The notes beneath the pieces were generated by a model. It did not search any database. It worked only from the letters and a program-made list of their open reading frames with translations, and was not told the DNA's origin. The position numbers and the translations under genes were made by a program. Shown here piece after piece: positions 27,056 through 35,900 of a stretch of 64,000 bases of DNA. Source of the stretch: an uncultured Bacilli bacterium (GTDB taxonomy: Bacteria; Bacillota_I; Bacilli_A; RF39; UBA660); the NCBI GenBank assembly GCA_934086395.1, contig CAKOIE010000004.1, positions 1 to 64,000 of the forward strand, given 5' to 3'. The number at the start of each line of letters is the position of its first letter. The stretch's first letter is position 1.

Positions 27056-27460
27056 TTATTTTGTACAATATGTCATTGTTTCGTCAACATTGTTTGATAA
27101 AATAATATCTTTTATTCCACCATTTTCCGGCAAGCTATTACATTTTACTAGATAGAAATCTTGATTTTTTGATTTATAAATTTTAGATCCTCCATCATTA
27201 GCAGTTGTATACAAATCCATTAAAGAAATAATGTCATCTATAGAAATTGAATCATTGTTTAATTCTTCTTTTAAATTAATTTCAGCACCATTTTCTTTAA
27301 TAAACATTGGATTAGGAAAAGTAGAATATATTGTTGTGTGTTCATTTAATTTATAAATTTCATACATATCATATGTTTTTTTCTTTTCTTCCTTTTCTTT
27401 AATTGAACATCCTGATAGCAAAATTAACGCAAAAATAGCAATTATGATTTTTTTCTTCAT
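27056..27460 (-). CDS. Small lipoprotein
   Basis: About 134 residues from ATG 27460 (MKKKIIIAIFALILLSGCS), with a clear lipobox LSGC at residues 16-19. The mature part is short, acidic and of unknown function. AAGGAGAC is upstream; an ATG two codons earlier (27466) is equally possible. It stands alone between the membrane-anchored protein and YolD genes. Confidence 0.7.
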   Translation of the reverse strand: MKKKIIIAIFALILLSGCSIKEKEEKKKTYDMYEIYKLNEHTTIYSTFPNPMFIKENGAEINLKEELNNDSISIDDIISLMDLYTTANDGGSKIYKSKNQDFYLVKCNSLPENGGIKDIILSNNVDETMTYCTK

Positions 27461-27506
27461 TATCATTAGTCTCCTTTCTAAAATAATTATATCAAATATT
27501 TAAACA

Positions 27507-27908
27507 TTATAAAATTACAATTTCAGTTATATCATCTAAATAAATTTTTTCATTATCAATCATTTTAATATATCCATTAACTAAATCTAATGATTTAACT
27601 TTACCGGTTTTATTTATATATTTTCCGCCTTCTTTTTTTAAATCAGCAATAAAATAAGTGATCTTAATTTTCAAATGTTTATTAACATTTTCATTTATTA
27701 TATTTAAAGTTTCATTAATTTTCTTAATACTTTCTTCATCTAAAATATGTTTTCTTGTTGTTAATCTAGCCGTTTCTTCTATTTCTTCATCATAGCCAGT
27801 TAAGGCTGCAAAAGGGGCAAATTGTCCAGCTCTTTTATCTATACTCATTCTAGAATGATACTTAGGCTCATAATGAGGTAGATTAATAATATCTTCATAT
27901 TTATTCAT
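27507..27908 (-). CDS. YolD-like protein
   Basis: 133 residues. RAGQFAPFAALTGYDEEIEE (about 26-45) is the YolD signature. YolD-like proteins are usually encoded beside UvrX/UmuC-type Y-family polymerases and are often SOS-controlled. The gene overlaps the stop of the polymerase gene by one base, so the two are coupled. AGGAGG lies upstream. The C-terminal half is a beta-type domain. Confidence 0.85.
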   Translation of the reverse strand: MNKYEDIINLPHYEPKYHSRMSIDKRAGQFAPFAALTGYDEEIEETARLTTRKHILDEESIKKINETLNIINENVNKHLKIKITYFIADLKKEGGKYINKTGKVKSLDLVNGYIKMIDNEKIYLDDITEIVIL

Positions 27909-29407
27909 TATCCCTTATGTCCTCCTACTTCTCTATTTCGGTCAATAGCAGTTGATCCTTCTTCTAAATTCATTCCTTTAAGAATTGAGTTCTTTCCAAA
28001 TTTATTTTTTATATCAATAATTGCATGTTGTAATTTTTTATCATCTTCTTGATGTTTTTTAGTCTCTTCTTTTTCTAATGTTTTATCTATAGTGTTAAAT
28101 AAATCTAATTGTTCAAACACTAAATCATTTTTAGTTTTACTTTCTGCTTTTAAATTACACACTGTAATATTTATTTTTCTTACTAAAAGATTTTTATTAA
28201 CAATTTCATCATATAATAGAATACATTTTTCAGATAATATCTTACTTGAATAAGTATAATAATCTAAATTAATTGTTCCATGACCATTTTTAGGTACATA
28301 TCTTCCATAATTATCTTTACTTATTGGTCCATCATATTTATTTCTTATTTCTGGATTAGTTAAATTTGAAACATCATAAGTTAAATCTAAAACTATTTGT
28401 TTTGTTGTTAGTTCTTTTTCCGTTAAGTCTAGTGCTAGGGAATCAATCATTTCTCTAACAATTAACTTTGCTTCATCATAATTATAGGGGCGATGTAATA
28501 CTTGGCCAGAGGATAAACTGCTTGTTTCTGGTTTATATTTTTTTACATCCTCTATTGTTGTTGGTTCATAACCCCATGCATGGTCTATTAATAATTCCGC
28601 GTTAACTCCAAACAAATTATATAAATAGTTTTCATTTTTAATGGACATTAATGCTACATCACCCATTGTATACATTCCATTTTCTTCTAACTTTTTAGCA
28701 ATACCTTTTCCAACTCTCCAAAAAGAAGTTAATGGTTTATGTTTCCACAAAATTTTTCGATAAGATATTTCATCTAAGGAAGCCATTCTAACACCAATTT
28801 CATTTGGTTTCATATGTTTAGCAACTATATCCATTGCAATTTTAGCTAAATACATATTAGTTCCAATTCCAGCAGTTGCAGTTATTCCTGTTTCGTTATA
28901 AACATCTTTAATAATAGTTGTTGCAAGTTCCTCAGGTGTTTTTTTATAAAATTTTAAATAATTTGTAATATCACAAAATACTTCATCTATTGAATAAGGA
29001 AATATATCTTCTGATGCTAAATATTTTAAATAAATATTATATATTTTAGTACTATAAAACATATATTTTTTCATTTGGGGAGTTGCTATTATATAATCTA
29101 GTTCTAAAGTTTTATTCTTTTTAAGTTCACTATCAAGATAAGATTTACCTCTAAATTGTCTATAATTATTTTCTTTTCTTCTTTTATTATTTACTTCTCT
29201 AACTTTTTGAACAACTTCAAATAATCTTGCTCTGCCTCCTAATCCATATTGTTTTAAACTAGGAGTTATAGCAAGACATACTGTCTTTTCAGTTCTACTA
29301 TTATCGGCAACAACTAAATTTGTGTTTAATGGATTCAGGTTTCTTTCAACACATTCAACTGATGCATAAAAACTTTTTAAATCAATACACATATAATATC
29401 TATTCAT
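27908..29407 (-). CDS. Y-family DNA polymerase (UvrX/UmuC type)
   Basis: About 499 residues from ATG 29407 (MNRYYMCIDLKSFYASVEC), where the catalytic Asp-Leu-Lys-Ser-Phe-Tyr block is typical. YSIDEVFCDIT gives the second acidic pair, GIGTNMYLAKIAMD the thumb, and WRVGKGIAKKLEENG the HhH. These enzymes copy damaged DNA. The YolD partner follows. The Shine-Dalgarno site is weak, and GTG 29416 is an alternative start. I see no clear SOS operator upstream. Confidence 0.9.
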   Translation of the reverse strand: MNRYYMCIDLKSFYASVECVERNLNPLNTNLVVADNSRTEKTVCLAITPSLKQYGLGGRARLFEVVQKVREVNNKRRKENNYRQFRGKSYLDSELKKNKTLELDYIIATPQMKKYMFYSTKIYNIYLKYLASEDIFPYSIDEVFCDITNYLKFYKKTPEELATTIIKDVYNETGITATAGIGTNMYLAKIAMDIVAKHMKPNEIGVRMASLDEISYRKILWKHKPLTSFWRVGKGIAKKLEENGMYTMGDVALMSIKNENYLYNLFGVNAELLIDHAWGYEPTTIEDVKKYKPETSSLSSGQVLHRPYNYDEAKLIVREMIDSLALDLTEKELTTKQIVLDLTYDVSNLTNPEIRNKYDGPISKDNYGRYVPKNGHGTINLDYYTYSSKILSEKCILLYDEIVNKNLLVRKINITVCNLKAESKTKNDLVFEQLDLFNTIDKTLEKEETKKHQEDDKKLQHAIIDIKNKFGKNSILKGMNLEEGSTAIDRNREVGGHKG

Positions 29408-29475
29408 ATCAATCACAATTAAATTATATCAAACAATTGTTTATATAACAACAATATTTTTTTATTAATAACAAT

Positions 29476-29499
29476 CATTTTGTCCGCTTAGACAAAATG
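29476..29499. repeat. Palindrome downstream of dinD
   Basis: CATTTTGTC/GACAAAATG arms (29476-29484 and 29491-29499) with a 6-nt loop. The sequence is almost the same as the palindrome inside dinD at 30120-30149. It lies a few bases past the dinD stop and lacks a T-run on the dinD strand, so it does not look like a plain terminator. Confidence 0.65.
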
Positions 29500-29504
29500 G
29501 TACA

Positions 29505-30335
29505 TTAATTATTTTCTTTCAATTTTTTTATTTCTTCTTTTTCTAGTTCTTTTAGTGACTTTTTTGGAGTTGGTAAGTCTTCTGGCATAGAACCACCATT
29601 TTTAGCAATTACTTCTCTAATATTTTTACCAATATTATAATGAGTTTCGTTAGCATCTTTTTCGCCTGTTACATTATCTCTTTTTAATTTTGATTCAGTT
29701 TGTGATATACGAAAAAGATTAGCTGCTAACTCTTCACTACCCATATTATCTAGTATATCCTCTCGGTATCTTAAACCTTTTCTTTTAGCTATATCATCAG
29801 CAGATTCGCCATTATATAAACCTCTATATCCCGCATTATGAAATTTATCAAAATTTTTAACTCCACATTTTTTAGCAACTTGATTCAAAGAATAATTTCC
29901 TTTTCTAGTTAAATTTCTTTGATAAAATCTTTTTTCATCTTCAGTTAACATAGAATATTCTTTTTCAGTTAATTCTTGTTTTCTTGTTTGAATTGCAAAA
30001 TATGTTTGACCAAGTGCAACAACTTCCTTATTCGGACTTGCATTTTGAACTATCAAATAACATGCATATCTTGATAGTTTAAAATCAACAACCTTTCTTT
30101 TTGCTGTTTTGCCTGCGGTGATCATTTTGTCCACTTGGACAAAATGATCTAATAGTGTAAAATTACTATTATTGCAGGCATCTTCGGCTTTGTCGATTAC
30201 GCCTAAAAATTTTCGCCATTCTTTATAATCTAAAACTTGTTGCAACTCACGTGCAAACCAATATTCTTTACCATATTCATCAATATGTTTTATATCTTCA
30301 AAATTTTTTTCATTATATTTTTCTAGTGTATCCAT
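29505..30335 (-). CDS. dinD: DNA-damage-inducible protein D-like
   Basis: 276 residues. The BRO-N-like start (YWFARELQQVLDYKEWRKFLGVIDKA), then HFVQVDKMI and KLSRYACYLIVQNASPNKEVVALGQTYFA, match DinD proteins. E. coli DinD is induced by DNA damage and affects RecA filaments. GAGGAAC precedes the ATG. It follows an antitoxin-like HTH gene by 25 bases on the same strand. A 14-bp perfect palindrome lies inside the gene and a second copy lies just past its stop. Confidence 0.88.
   Translation of the reverse strand: MDTLEKYNEKNFEDIKHIDEYGKEYWFARELQQVLDYKEWRKFLGVIDKAEDACNNSNFTLLDHFVQVDKMITAGKTAKRKVVDFKLSRYACYLIVQNASPNKEVVALGQTYFAIQTRKQELTEKEYSMLTEDEKRFYQRNLTRKGNYSLNQVAKKCGVKNFDKFHNAGYRGLYNGESADDIAKRKGLRYREDILDNMGSEELAANLFRISQTESKLKRDNVTGEKDANETHYNIGKNIREVIAKNGGSMPEDLPTPKKSLKELEKEEIKKLKENN
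30120..30149. repeat. Palindrome inside dinD
   Basis: Perfect 14-bp arms GATCATTTTGTCCA (30120-30133) and TGGACAAAATGATC (30136-30149) with a 2-nt loop. It encodes DHFVQVDKM of dinD. The core recurs at 29476-29499. Confidence 0.75.
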
Positions 30336-30360
30336 TGTTCCTCACTAATTTAAACTATAA

Positions 30361-30798
30361 TTATTTACCACTAACTAATTCCTCACATTTATTTGTTAAT
30401 CTATTATAAACATCCTCTTCAAAACGAGATTTGTTAATCTTAAGTAATTTAAGCATAATAGATGGATCAACACTTAATCTCATTAAAGAATCAGTTTCAT
30501 CAGATTGAATAAAAGTCTTTTCTAATCTATGAATTGAAATTTCTCCCATTCCTAGAGCAAAAGCATATTCTTTTTGAGACATGCCATATTTATTTCTAAT
30601 TTCTTTAATGTCATTAGATGTTAATAATTCCTTTTCTTCTTTATAAGAATCAACTAATTTTTTATCATTTTCCATATCAAGTTTATGATTATTTATCTCA
30701 TTACCCGTATTTGAATCAATCATATATTCTTCAATGATTTCTAACATAACTCCTTTTACTTTTGCTTTTCTTTTTCTTGTTTTAATAATATCTTCCAT
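30361..30798 (-). CDS. Antitoxin-like HTH protein (MqsA/HigA type)
   Basis: 145 residues. The C-terminal part has a Cro/C1-type HTH (about 62-110: IKEIRNKYGMSQKEYAFALGMGEISIHRLE) of the kind seen in MqsA-type antitoxins, with the typical LLTSNDIKEIRNKYG lead-in. The N-terminal part lacks the Cys-x2-Cys zinc motifs of true MqsA. No toxin gene adjoins it; dinD follows 25 bases downstream. It may be an orphan regulator of dinD. AAGGAG precedes the ATG. Confidence 0.7.
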   Translation of the reverse strand: MEDIIKTRKRKAKVKGVMLEIIEEYMIDSNTGNEINNHKLDMENDKKLVDSYKEEKELLTSNDIKEIRNKYGMSQKEYAFALGMGEISIHRLEKTFIQSDETDSLMRLSVDPSIMLKLLKINKSRFEEDVYNRLTNKCEELVSGK

Positions 30799-30883
30799 TT
30801 AAATTCTCCTTTTATTGCTATATATAATAACATAATAGTTTTGCCATATCAATTGATAAATTACGAATTTTCGAAAAACTTTA

Positions 30884-30911
30884 AAAAAAGAAAACACCTA
30901 TTTAGTGTCTT
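30884..30911 (-). terminator. Terminator of the phosphoketolase gene
   Basis: A short GAAAACACC/AGTGTCTTC-type stem overlaps the end of the gene, followed on the minus strand by a T-run. Confidence 0.6.
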
Positions 30912-33237
30912 CTCTATTCCATTTAAAATTTACTACTTCAGGTATATCTATGCCATTTTCTTTAATATATTCATTATGATATTTTAAAGTTTCTTCACAT
31001 TTATTAATAAGTGCTTGTTTCTTACTCTTATTAACCTTAACATACTTCATAGCATCTAAAATTAAATGATATCTATCTAATTTATTTAATACTCTCATAT
31101 CAAAAGGGGTTGTAATAGTTCCTTCTTCAATATAACCATGAACATGCATATTCTGATTACATCTTTTATAAGTAAGTTGATGAATTAAGTGAGGATACCC
31201 ATGAAATGCGAATATGATAGGTTTATCTTTAGTAAATAATTTATTATATTCATCATTAGATAATCCATGAGGATGATCACAGTCAGATTGTAATTTCATT
31301 AAATCAATAACATTAACAACTCTTATCTTAAGTTCAGGAATATATTCCTTCATAATCTGAGTTGCTGCAAGAACTTCAACGGTCGGTGTATCACCTGCAC
31401 AAGCCATAACTATATCGGGATTATTATCACTAGCCCAGTCAAATATACCTATCCCATTAGCACAATGTTTACTTGCTTCTTCCATATTAAGCCATTGATA
31501 AGAAGGATGTTTAGAAGCAACAATTAAATTAATATAATTTTTAGTTTGTAAAATATGGTTAGTACAAGAAAGTAACGTATTAGCATCTATCGGTAAATAA
31601 ATTCTAACAGTATCGGCTTTTTTAGTAACTAAGTGATTAATAAATCCCGGATCTTGATGAGTAAAACCATTATGATCTTGTTGCCAACAGTGACTAGTTA
31701 AAATATAATTTAAACTAGCTATATCACTTCTCCAAGAAATTTCCTTACACATTTTAAGCCATTTAGCATGTTGACTAGCCATAGAATCTACAATTCTTAT
31801 AAATGCTTCATAACTATGCATTAAGCCATGTCTACCAGTTAATAAATATCCTTCTAACATACCTTCACAAACATGTTCTGATAAAATACTGTCAATAACC
31901 TTACCATTTGCTGCTAAATATTCATCACTAGAAAGTAACTGACCATTCCATTTTCTATTAGTAACCTTAAAAACATCATTAAATCTATTAGATAACGCTT
32001 CATCAGGTCCAAAAATTCTAAAATTATCATTTTTCTTAATAACATCCATTAAATATGTACCTAAGTTTAACATATCACTTGCTAAAACAGTTCCATGGCC
32101 TTCAAATTTAACAGCATAATCTTTATAATCAGGTAATTTTAAATCCTTAAGAAGTAATCCCCCATTAGCATATTTACTACTACTCATTCTTTTATCTTTT
32201 TTAGGAACAAAATCTCTTATTTCCTTAATTACCCTACCACTAGCATCAAACAAATCATCTACTTTATAACTCTTAAGCCACTTCTCTAATAATTTTAAAT
32301 TATCCGGATTAGCATCACTTACATTAATAGGAACTTGATGAGATCTAAATGAACCTTCTATCTTTAATCCATTATATTCTTTAATTCCTGTCCATCCTTT
32401 AGGAGTTTTTAAAATAATCATTGGCCAATAAGGTCTCTTACTATTATTACTTAATTTAGCCTTACTTTGAATAGTTTTAATTTCTAATATAACCTTATCC
32501 ATCGCTTCAGCCATTAATTTATGCATATCACTTACTTTAGAACCACTAACTATATATGGATGATATCCCATTCCTTCAAAGTAACTAATAAGTTCTTTTT
32601 CGCTTATTCTTGCTAAAATAGTTGGATTAGCAATTTTATAACCATTTAAATGTAATATTGGTAAAACTGCGCCATCAGTTATGGGATTAATTAACTTATT
32701 TATTTGCCAACTTGCCGCAAGAGGACCAGTTTCTGCTTCGCCATCCCCAATCACACAAGCTGCAATTAACTTAGGATTATCTAAAACAGCACCATAAGCA
32801 TGAGCTAAGCTATAACCTAGTTCCCCACCTTCATTAATAGATCCTGGAACATTTGGGGCAACATGAGAAGGAAGTCCTCCAGGAAAACTAAAACTTTTAC
32901 AAAGTTTATTTAATCCTTCTAAATCATTAGTTACTTCAGGATATACTTCACTATAAGTTCCCTCAATATAAGAATTAGCAACCATAGCCTGACCACTATG
33001 ACCAGGACCTGAAATATAAATCATATTTAAATCATACTTGTTGATAACTCTATTTAAATGAGCATAAATAAAATTTTGTCCTGGTGCACTTCCCCAGTGT
33101 CCAACTAATTTCTTTTTAATATCATCCATTTCTAAAGGGGTTCTAAGTAAAGCATTGCTTTTTAAATAAATCATTGCACATGATAAGTAATTAACTACTC
33201 TAAAATATTCATCTAACACTTTAAATTCATTATCCAT
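30898..33237 (-). CDS. xfp: Xylulose-5-phosphate/fructose-6-phosphate phosphoketolase
   Basis: About 779 residues from ATG 33237; AGGAG is 7 bases upstream, whereas the ATG at 33243 is too close. This thiamine-diphosphate enzyme makes acetyl phosphate from xylulose 5-phosphate or fructose 6-phosphate. Landmarks are HWGSAPGQNFIYAHLNR (about 50-66), the ThDP-binding GDGEAETGPLAASW (about 164-177) and QQDHNGFTHQDPG (about 525-537). The length is normal. It implies a fermentative lifestyle using the phosphoketolase route. A 30-residue membrane peptide gene ends 10 bases upstream. Confidence 0.95.
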   Translation of the reverse strand: MDNEFKVLDEYFRVVNYLSCAMIYLKSNALLRTPLEMDDIKKKLVGHWGSAPGQNFIYAHLNRVINKYDLNMIYISGPGHSGQAMVANSYIEGTYSEVYPEVTNDLEGLNKLCKSFSFPGGLPSHVAPNVPGSINEGGELGYSLAHAYGAVLDNPKLIAACVIGDGEAETGPLAASWQINKLINPITDGAVLPILHLNGYKIANPTILARISEKELISYFEGMGYHPYIVSGSKVSDMHKLMAEAMDKVILEIKTIQSKAKLSNNSKRPYWPMIILKTPKGWTGIKEYNGLKIEGSFRSHQVPINVSDANPDNLKLLEKWLKSYKVDDLFDASGRVIKEIRDFVPKKDKRMSSSKYANGGLLLKDLKLPDYKDYAVKFEGHGTVLASDMLNLGTYLMDVIKKNDNFRIFGPDEALSNRFNDVFKVTNRKWNGQLLSSDEYLAANGKVIDSILSEHVCEGMLEGYLLTGRHGLMHSYEAFIRIVDSMASQHAKWLKMCKEISWRSDIASLNYILTSHCWQQDHNGFTHQDPGFINHLVTKKADTVRIYLPIDANTLLSCTNHILQTKNYINLIVASKHPSYQWLNMEEASKHCANGIGIFDWASDNNPDIVMACAGDTPTVEVLAATQIMKEYIPELKIRVVNVIDLMKLQSDCDHPHGLSNDEYNKLFTKDKPIIFAFHGYPHLIHQLTYKRCNQNMHVHGYIEEGTITTPFDMRVLNKLDRYHLILDAMKYVKVNKSKKQALINKCEETLKYHNEYIKENGIDIPEVVNFKWNREDTK

Positions 33238-33247
33238 AATCATTCTC

Positions 33248-33340
33248 CTAAATTAAAGATTTAGCTATGAGATAGCCTAATATAAGACAAATTAATATAA
33301 TTAAAAAAGATAATATAAGTTCTAACTTATTCTTTCTCAC
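33248..33340 (-). CDS. 30-residue membrane peptide upstream of xfp
   Basis: GTG 33340 follows GATTGAGGCT and opens a 30-codon frame ending TAG 33248-33250. The peptide starts MRKNKLELILSF and is one hydrophobic helix with a basic N-terminus, so it is probably a small membrane protein. It ends 10 bases before the xfp start, and its last codons overlap the xfp ribosome site, suggesting a leader or coupled role. The GTG start and small size keep confidence moderate. Confidence 0.45.
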   Translation of the reverse strand: MRKNKLELILSFLIILICLILGYLIAKSLI

Positions 33341-33382
33341 ACAGCCTCAATCCTATTCTTTAATAACTATATCATAAAGTTT

Positions 33383-33412
33383 AAAAAAAATCTCAAAATT
33401 CTTTGAGATTTA
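33383..33412 (-). terminator. Terminator of the metallophosphoesterase gene
   Basis: AAATCTCAAA/TTTGAGATTT stem overlapping the stop, followed on the minus strand by eight T. Confidence 0.85.
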
Positions 33413-34606
33413 TAAACCATATCTTTTATTAAATTTATTAATTTGAGAATTATTACTATTTAATTGCTTTATTTTAGGTTCTTCTTGCTTTAATTCATTA
33501 TCTTTATTTAAATTAAAATCTTTTTCACTTAATATAATATCCCTATTTCCAAAACAGATTTCTTTAATATTGATATTTTCAATTATTCCATTATTTAAGC
33601 TTAATTCAATTTCTAATGCTTCAGGAACAGTTTGAATTAAGTTTGATATAGTTGGAACATATATATTTAGTCTATGATTATCTTTGTCTTGTTTAATATC
33701 ATATTGATGAGCATGTCCATTTAAAATAATTTTAGAAGAACTTTTTAATTTTGGAAAGCCTTTTATTTCATGATGCATATGAATAATTTCTTTTCCTATA
33801 TTAAGAAAACTATTAGCATAATTAGTAATTATTACATCATCTCTATTCATATTACAAAATTTAATGAAATCAAAGTCATCTGTAAATTTAACACTATAAT
33901 CATGATTCCCACCAACACCAAATGTGATTATATCCTTATCATAGGGATAATCTAAAGCAAAATGTTCAAATTGTTTAAAGTATCTTTCTATGATTTGCTT
34001 TCCTTTAGAAAATGCTCCATCAATAAAATCTCCACAAGCTAAAATAATATTAATACCTCTTTTCTTTGCATAATTAAACGCTCTATTAACGGCATCAACA
34101 TCTTCTTGACTATTTCCATAATGAAGATCAGATATAACAAGAAATCTTAAAATATTATTATTACCTATATTTAAAGTACTACCTTTGTTATATGTATTTT
34201 TTATATTCCCATTACTAATAATTTTTCCATCATAAAAATATTCTCTATCATAATTTCTACTAATTCCATGTACTTTTTTTAATTCAAAATATAAAGTTCG
34301 ATAATCAATATTTAACTTTTCACATATTTCTCTATTTGTTTTACCTAAATTAACTAAATTTATGATATTTATTGTTAATTCGTTTAAAGAGGATAAACCA
34401 TTTTTTCTATTTTTTTCAAGGATATTTGAAAATTTTAAAACAACACTGGTGGAAAATTTTTCTCTATCTTCATGATATTTAGGCCAATTAATACCTTTAT
34501 CTTCAAAAATATTTCCTAAAATGCGATATTCTGATACTGTTAGTTCTCGAAGTGCAGTATCTATTTCATTTCCTGAATATTCATTAAAAAATCCATATAT
34601 ACGCAT
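33410..34606 (-). CDS. Metallophosphoesterase with N-terminal HTH
   Basis: About 398 residues from ATG 34606, which has AGGGGTGAT upstream; the frame extends 12 codons further. Residues about 75-115 look like an HTH (NLGKTNREICEKLNIDYRTLYFELKKVHG). The calcineurin-type domain follows: VISDLHYG, ACGDFIDG, GVGGNHDYS, MHHEIKG and NGHAHQY, a full set of metal ligands. A phosphodiesterase fused to an HTH could act on nucleotides or nucleic acid. The substrate is not evident. Confidence 0.8.
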   Translation of the reverse strand: MRIYGFFNEYSGNEIDTALRELTVSEYRILGNIFEDKGINWPKYHEDREKFSTSVVLKFSNILEKNRKNGLSSLNELTINIINLVNLGKTNREICEKLNIDYRTLYFELKKVHGISRNYDREYFYDGKIISNGNIKNTYNKGSTLNIGNNNILRFLVISDLHYGNSQEDVDAVNRAFNYAKKRGINIILACGDFIDGAFSKGKQIIERYFKQFEHFALDYPYDKDIITFGVGGNHDYSVKFTDDFDFIKFCNMNRDDVIITNYANSFLNIGKEIIHMHHEIKGFPKLKSSSKIILNGHAHQYDIKQDKDNHRLNIYVPTISNLIQTVPEALEIELSLNNGIIENINIKEICFGNRDIILSEKDFNLNKDNELKQEEPKIKQLNSNNSQINKFNKRYGL

Positions 34607-34680
34607 AATATCACCCCTCATATTTGCTATGTACTTTAGCATTTTCCCATAAAAAAAGCAAGTTAATATATGTATACTTA

Positions 34681-35622
34681 CTATTTACAAATATTTTCTA
34701 AATATAAATCTAAATATATTTTTACTTTAGGAATAGATTCACTATCTAATGTAAAACCAGATGCTTTAGGATGACCGCCACCATTATGATGAAATTCACT
34801 TGCAATTACTGATACATCTACATTATCTTTTTCACATCTTAATGAACAACTTAGTCTCTCAAAATTTATAATTAAAACAAAATCAATATCTTTATTTTTC
34901 TTACAAATATAATCACCTAATAAAGAACGATATTGTTCGTTAATAGTAATAGCCATTTTATAGTCTTTATAATCAGTTATGACTATTTTTTCATAGGCTT
35001 TTTCAAAATAATTATTCATTTTCTTTTCATTAGATATAATTAAATTTTCAATTTCTTTAGTAATTTTAAATTCATCACTATCATCTAAGGAACAAATATA
35101 TTCTATAAAACTAATTGGTTCCATAAAGGTAAATACATTAGTTATTTTCTTGCCTAATTCAAAGTTGCCATTTTTATCCCAAATATCATATGCTCTTACG
35201 CCTTCAACAAATTCTTCATAAAATCTTTTATTCAATTTATCACTTAAAGAATTTAAATATTGATAAAATAAATAGGTTGCGGATACTTTTAAGCCATTTA
35301 TACTAATAACTTCATTTATAAAAGAATGATTATTATCACTTACACTTGATTCATGATGATCAAAATGTTTTAGATGTTCTTTTAAATAATTATTATTTTC
35401 TATAACATTAATGGTTTCTTTATAAAAAGGTAAATCGCAAATAAATATTTGATTATAATTACTAAAATCTTCTTTAAGTAATTCTTCTAAATCACTTGAT
35501 TCACAAAGTATATAATCAATATTTTGAAAATATTTAATACCTAAAATTACACTTCCCATTCCATCACAATCTGCTATATGAGAGATAATTAATATTTTAT
35601 TATTATTTTGTTTTCTTATCAT
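34681..35622 (-). CDS. DHH-family phosphoesterase (NrnB-like)
   Basis: 313 residues. ISHIADCDGMGSVI (about 13-26), a DLP site, the DHH signature in HFDHHESS (about 103-110) and the C-terminal GGGHPKASGF (about 288-297) give the DHH-DHHA1 layout. B. subtilis NrnB, with this shape, degrades short RNA oligonucleotides and pAp. It starts three bases after the zinc-ribbon gene stops, so the two are coupled, and the glycosyltransferase gene lies just upstream of both. Confidence 0.82.
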   Translation of the reverse strand: MIRKQNNNKILIISHIADCDGMGSVILGIKYFQNIDYILCESSDLEELLKEDFSNYNQIFICDLPFYKETINVIENNNYLKEHLKHFDHHESSVSDNNHSFINEVISINGLKVSATYLFYQYLNSLSDKLNKRFYEEFVEGVRAYDIWDKNGNFELGKKITNVFTFMEPISFIEYICSLDDSDEFKITKEIENLIISNEKKMNNYFEKAYEKIVITDYKDYKMAITINEQYRSLLGDYICKKNKDIDFVLIINFERLSCSLRCEKDNVDVSVIASEFHHNGGGHPKASGFTLDSESIPKVKIYLDLYLENICK

Positions 35623-35625
35623 TTT

Positions 35626-35898
35626 TTACCTATGGATACCCTTTCTATTTAGACTCAAACTTTTAAAACTAAAATCTTTATCTATTTCTACTTCTTTATT
35701 TTCATGCATAACTATTCCACAACAAGGACAAACTGGAAATAAATTATATATATTTTTACTTGGCATATATAATGATTCATTTATAACAGGTGTTAATTCA
35801 TAACAATTAGTACAAACAAATATTGATATTTCTTTTTCAATTCTTCCTAGGAGCCAACTAGCAGTACATTTTCCATTTAAAGTCGTGTCTTTTTCCAT
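35626..35898 (-). CDS. Small zinc-ribbon-like protein
   Basis: 90 residues with CTNC (about 29-32) and CPCC (about 57-60), a four-Cys pattern suited to one zinc ion. No other domain. Two bases separate it from the glycosyltransferase stop and three from the next gene, so the three form a tight operon. Function unknown. Confidence 0.65.
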   Translation of the reverse strand: MEKDTTLNGKCTASWLLGRIEKEISIFVCTNCYELTPVINESLYMPSKNIYNLFPVCPCCGIVMHENKEVEIDKDFSFKSLSLNRKGIHR

Positions 35899-35900
35899 AA

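Noticed and set aside
29400..29460. LexA-type SOS box before the Y-family polymerase
   Set aside because: I looked for GAAC-N4-GTTC-like sites and found only AT-rich partial palindromes, so no operator is claimed.
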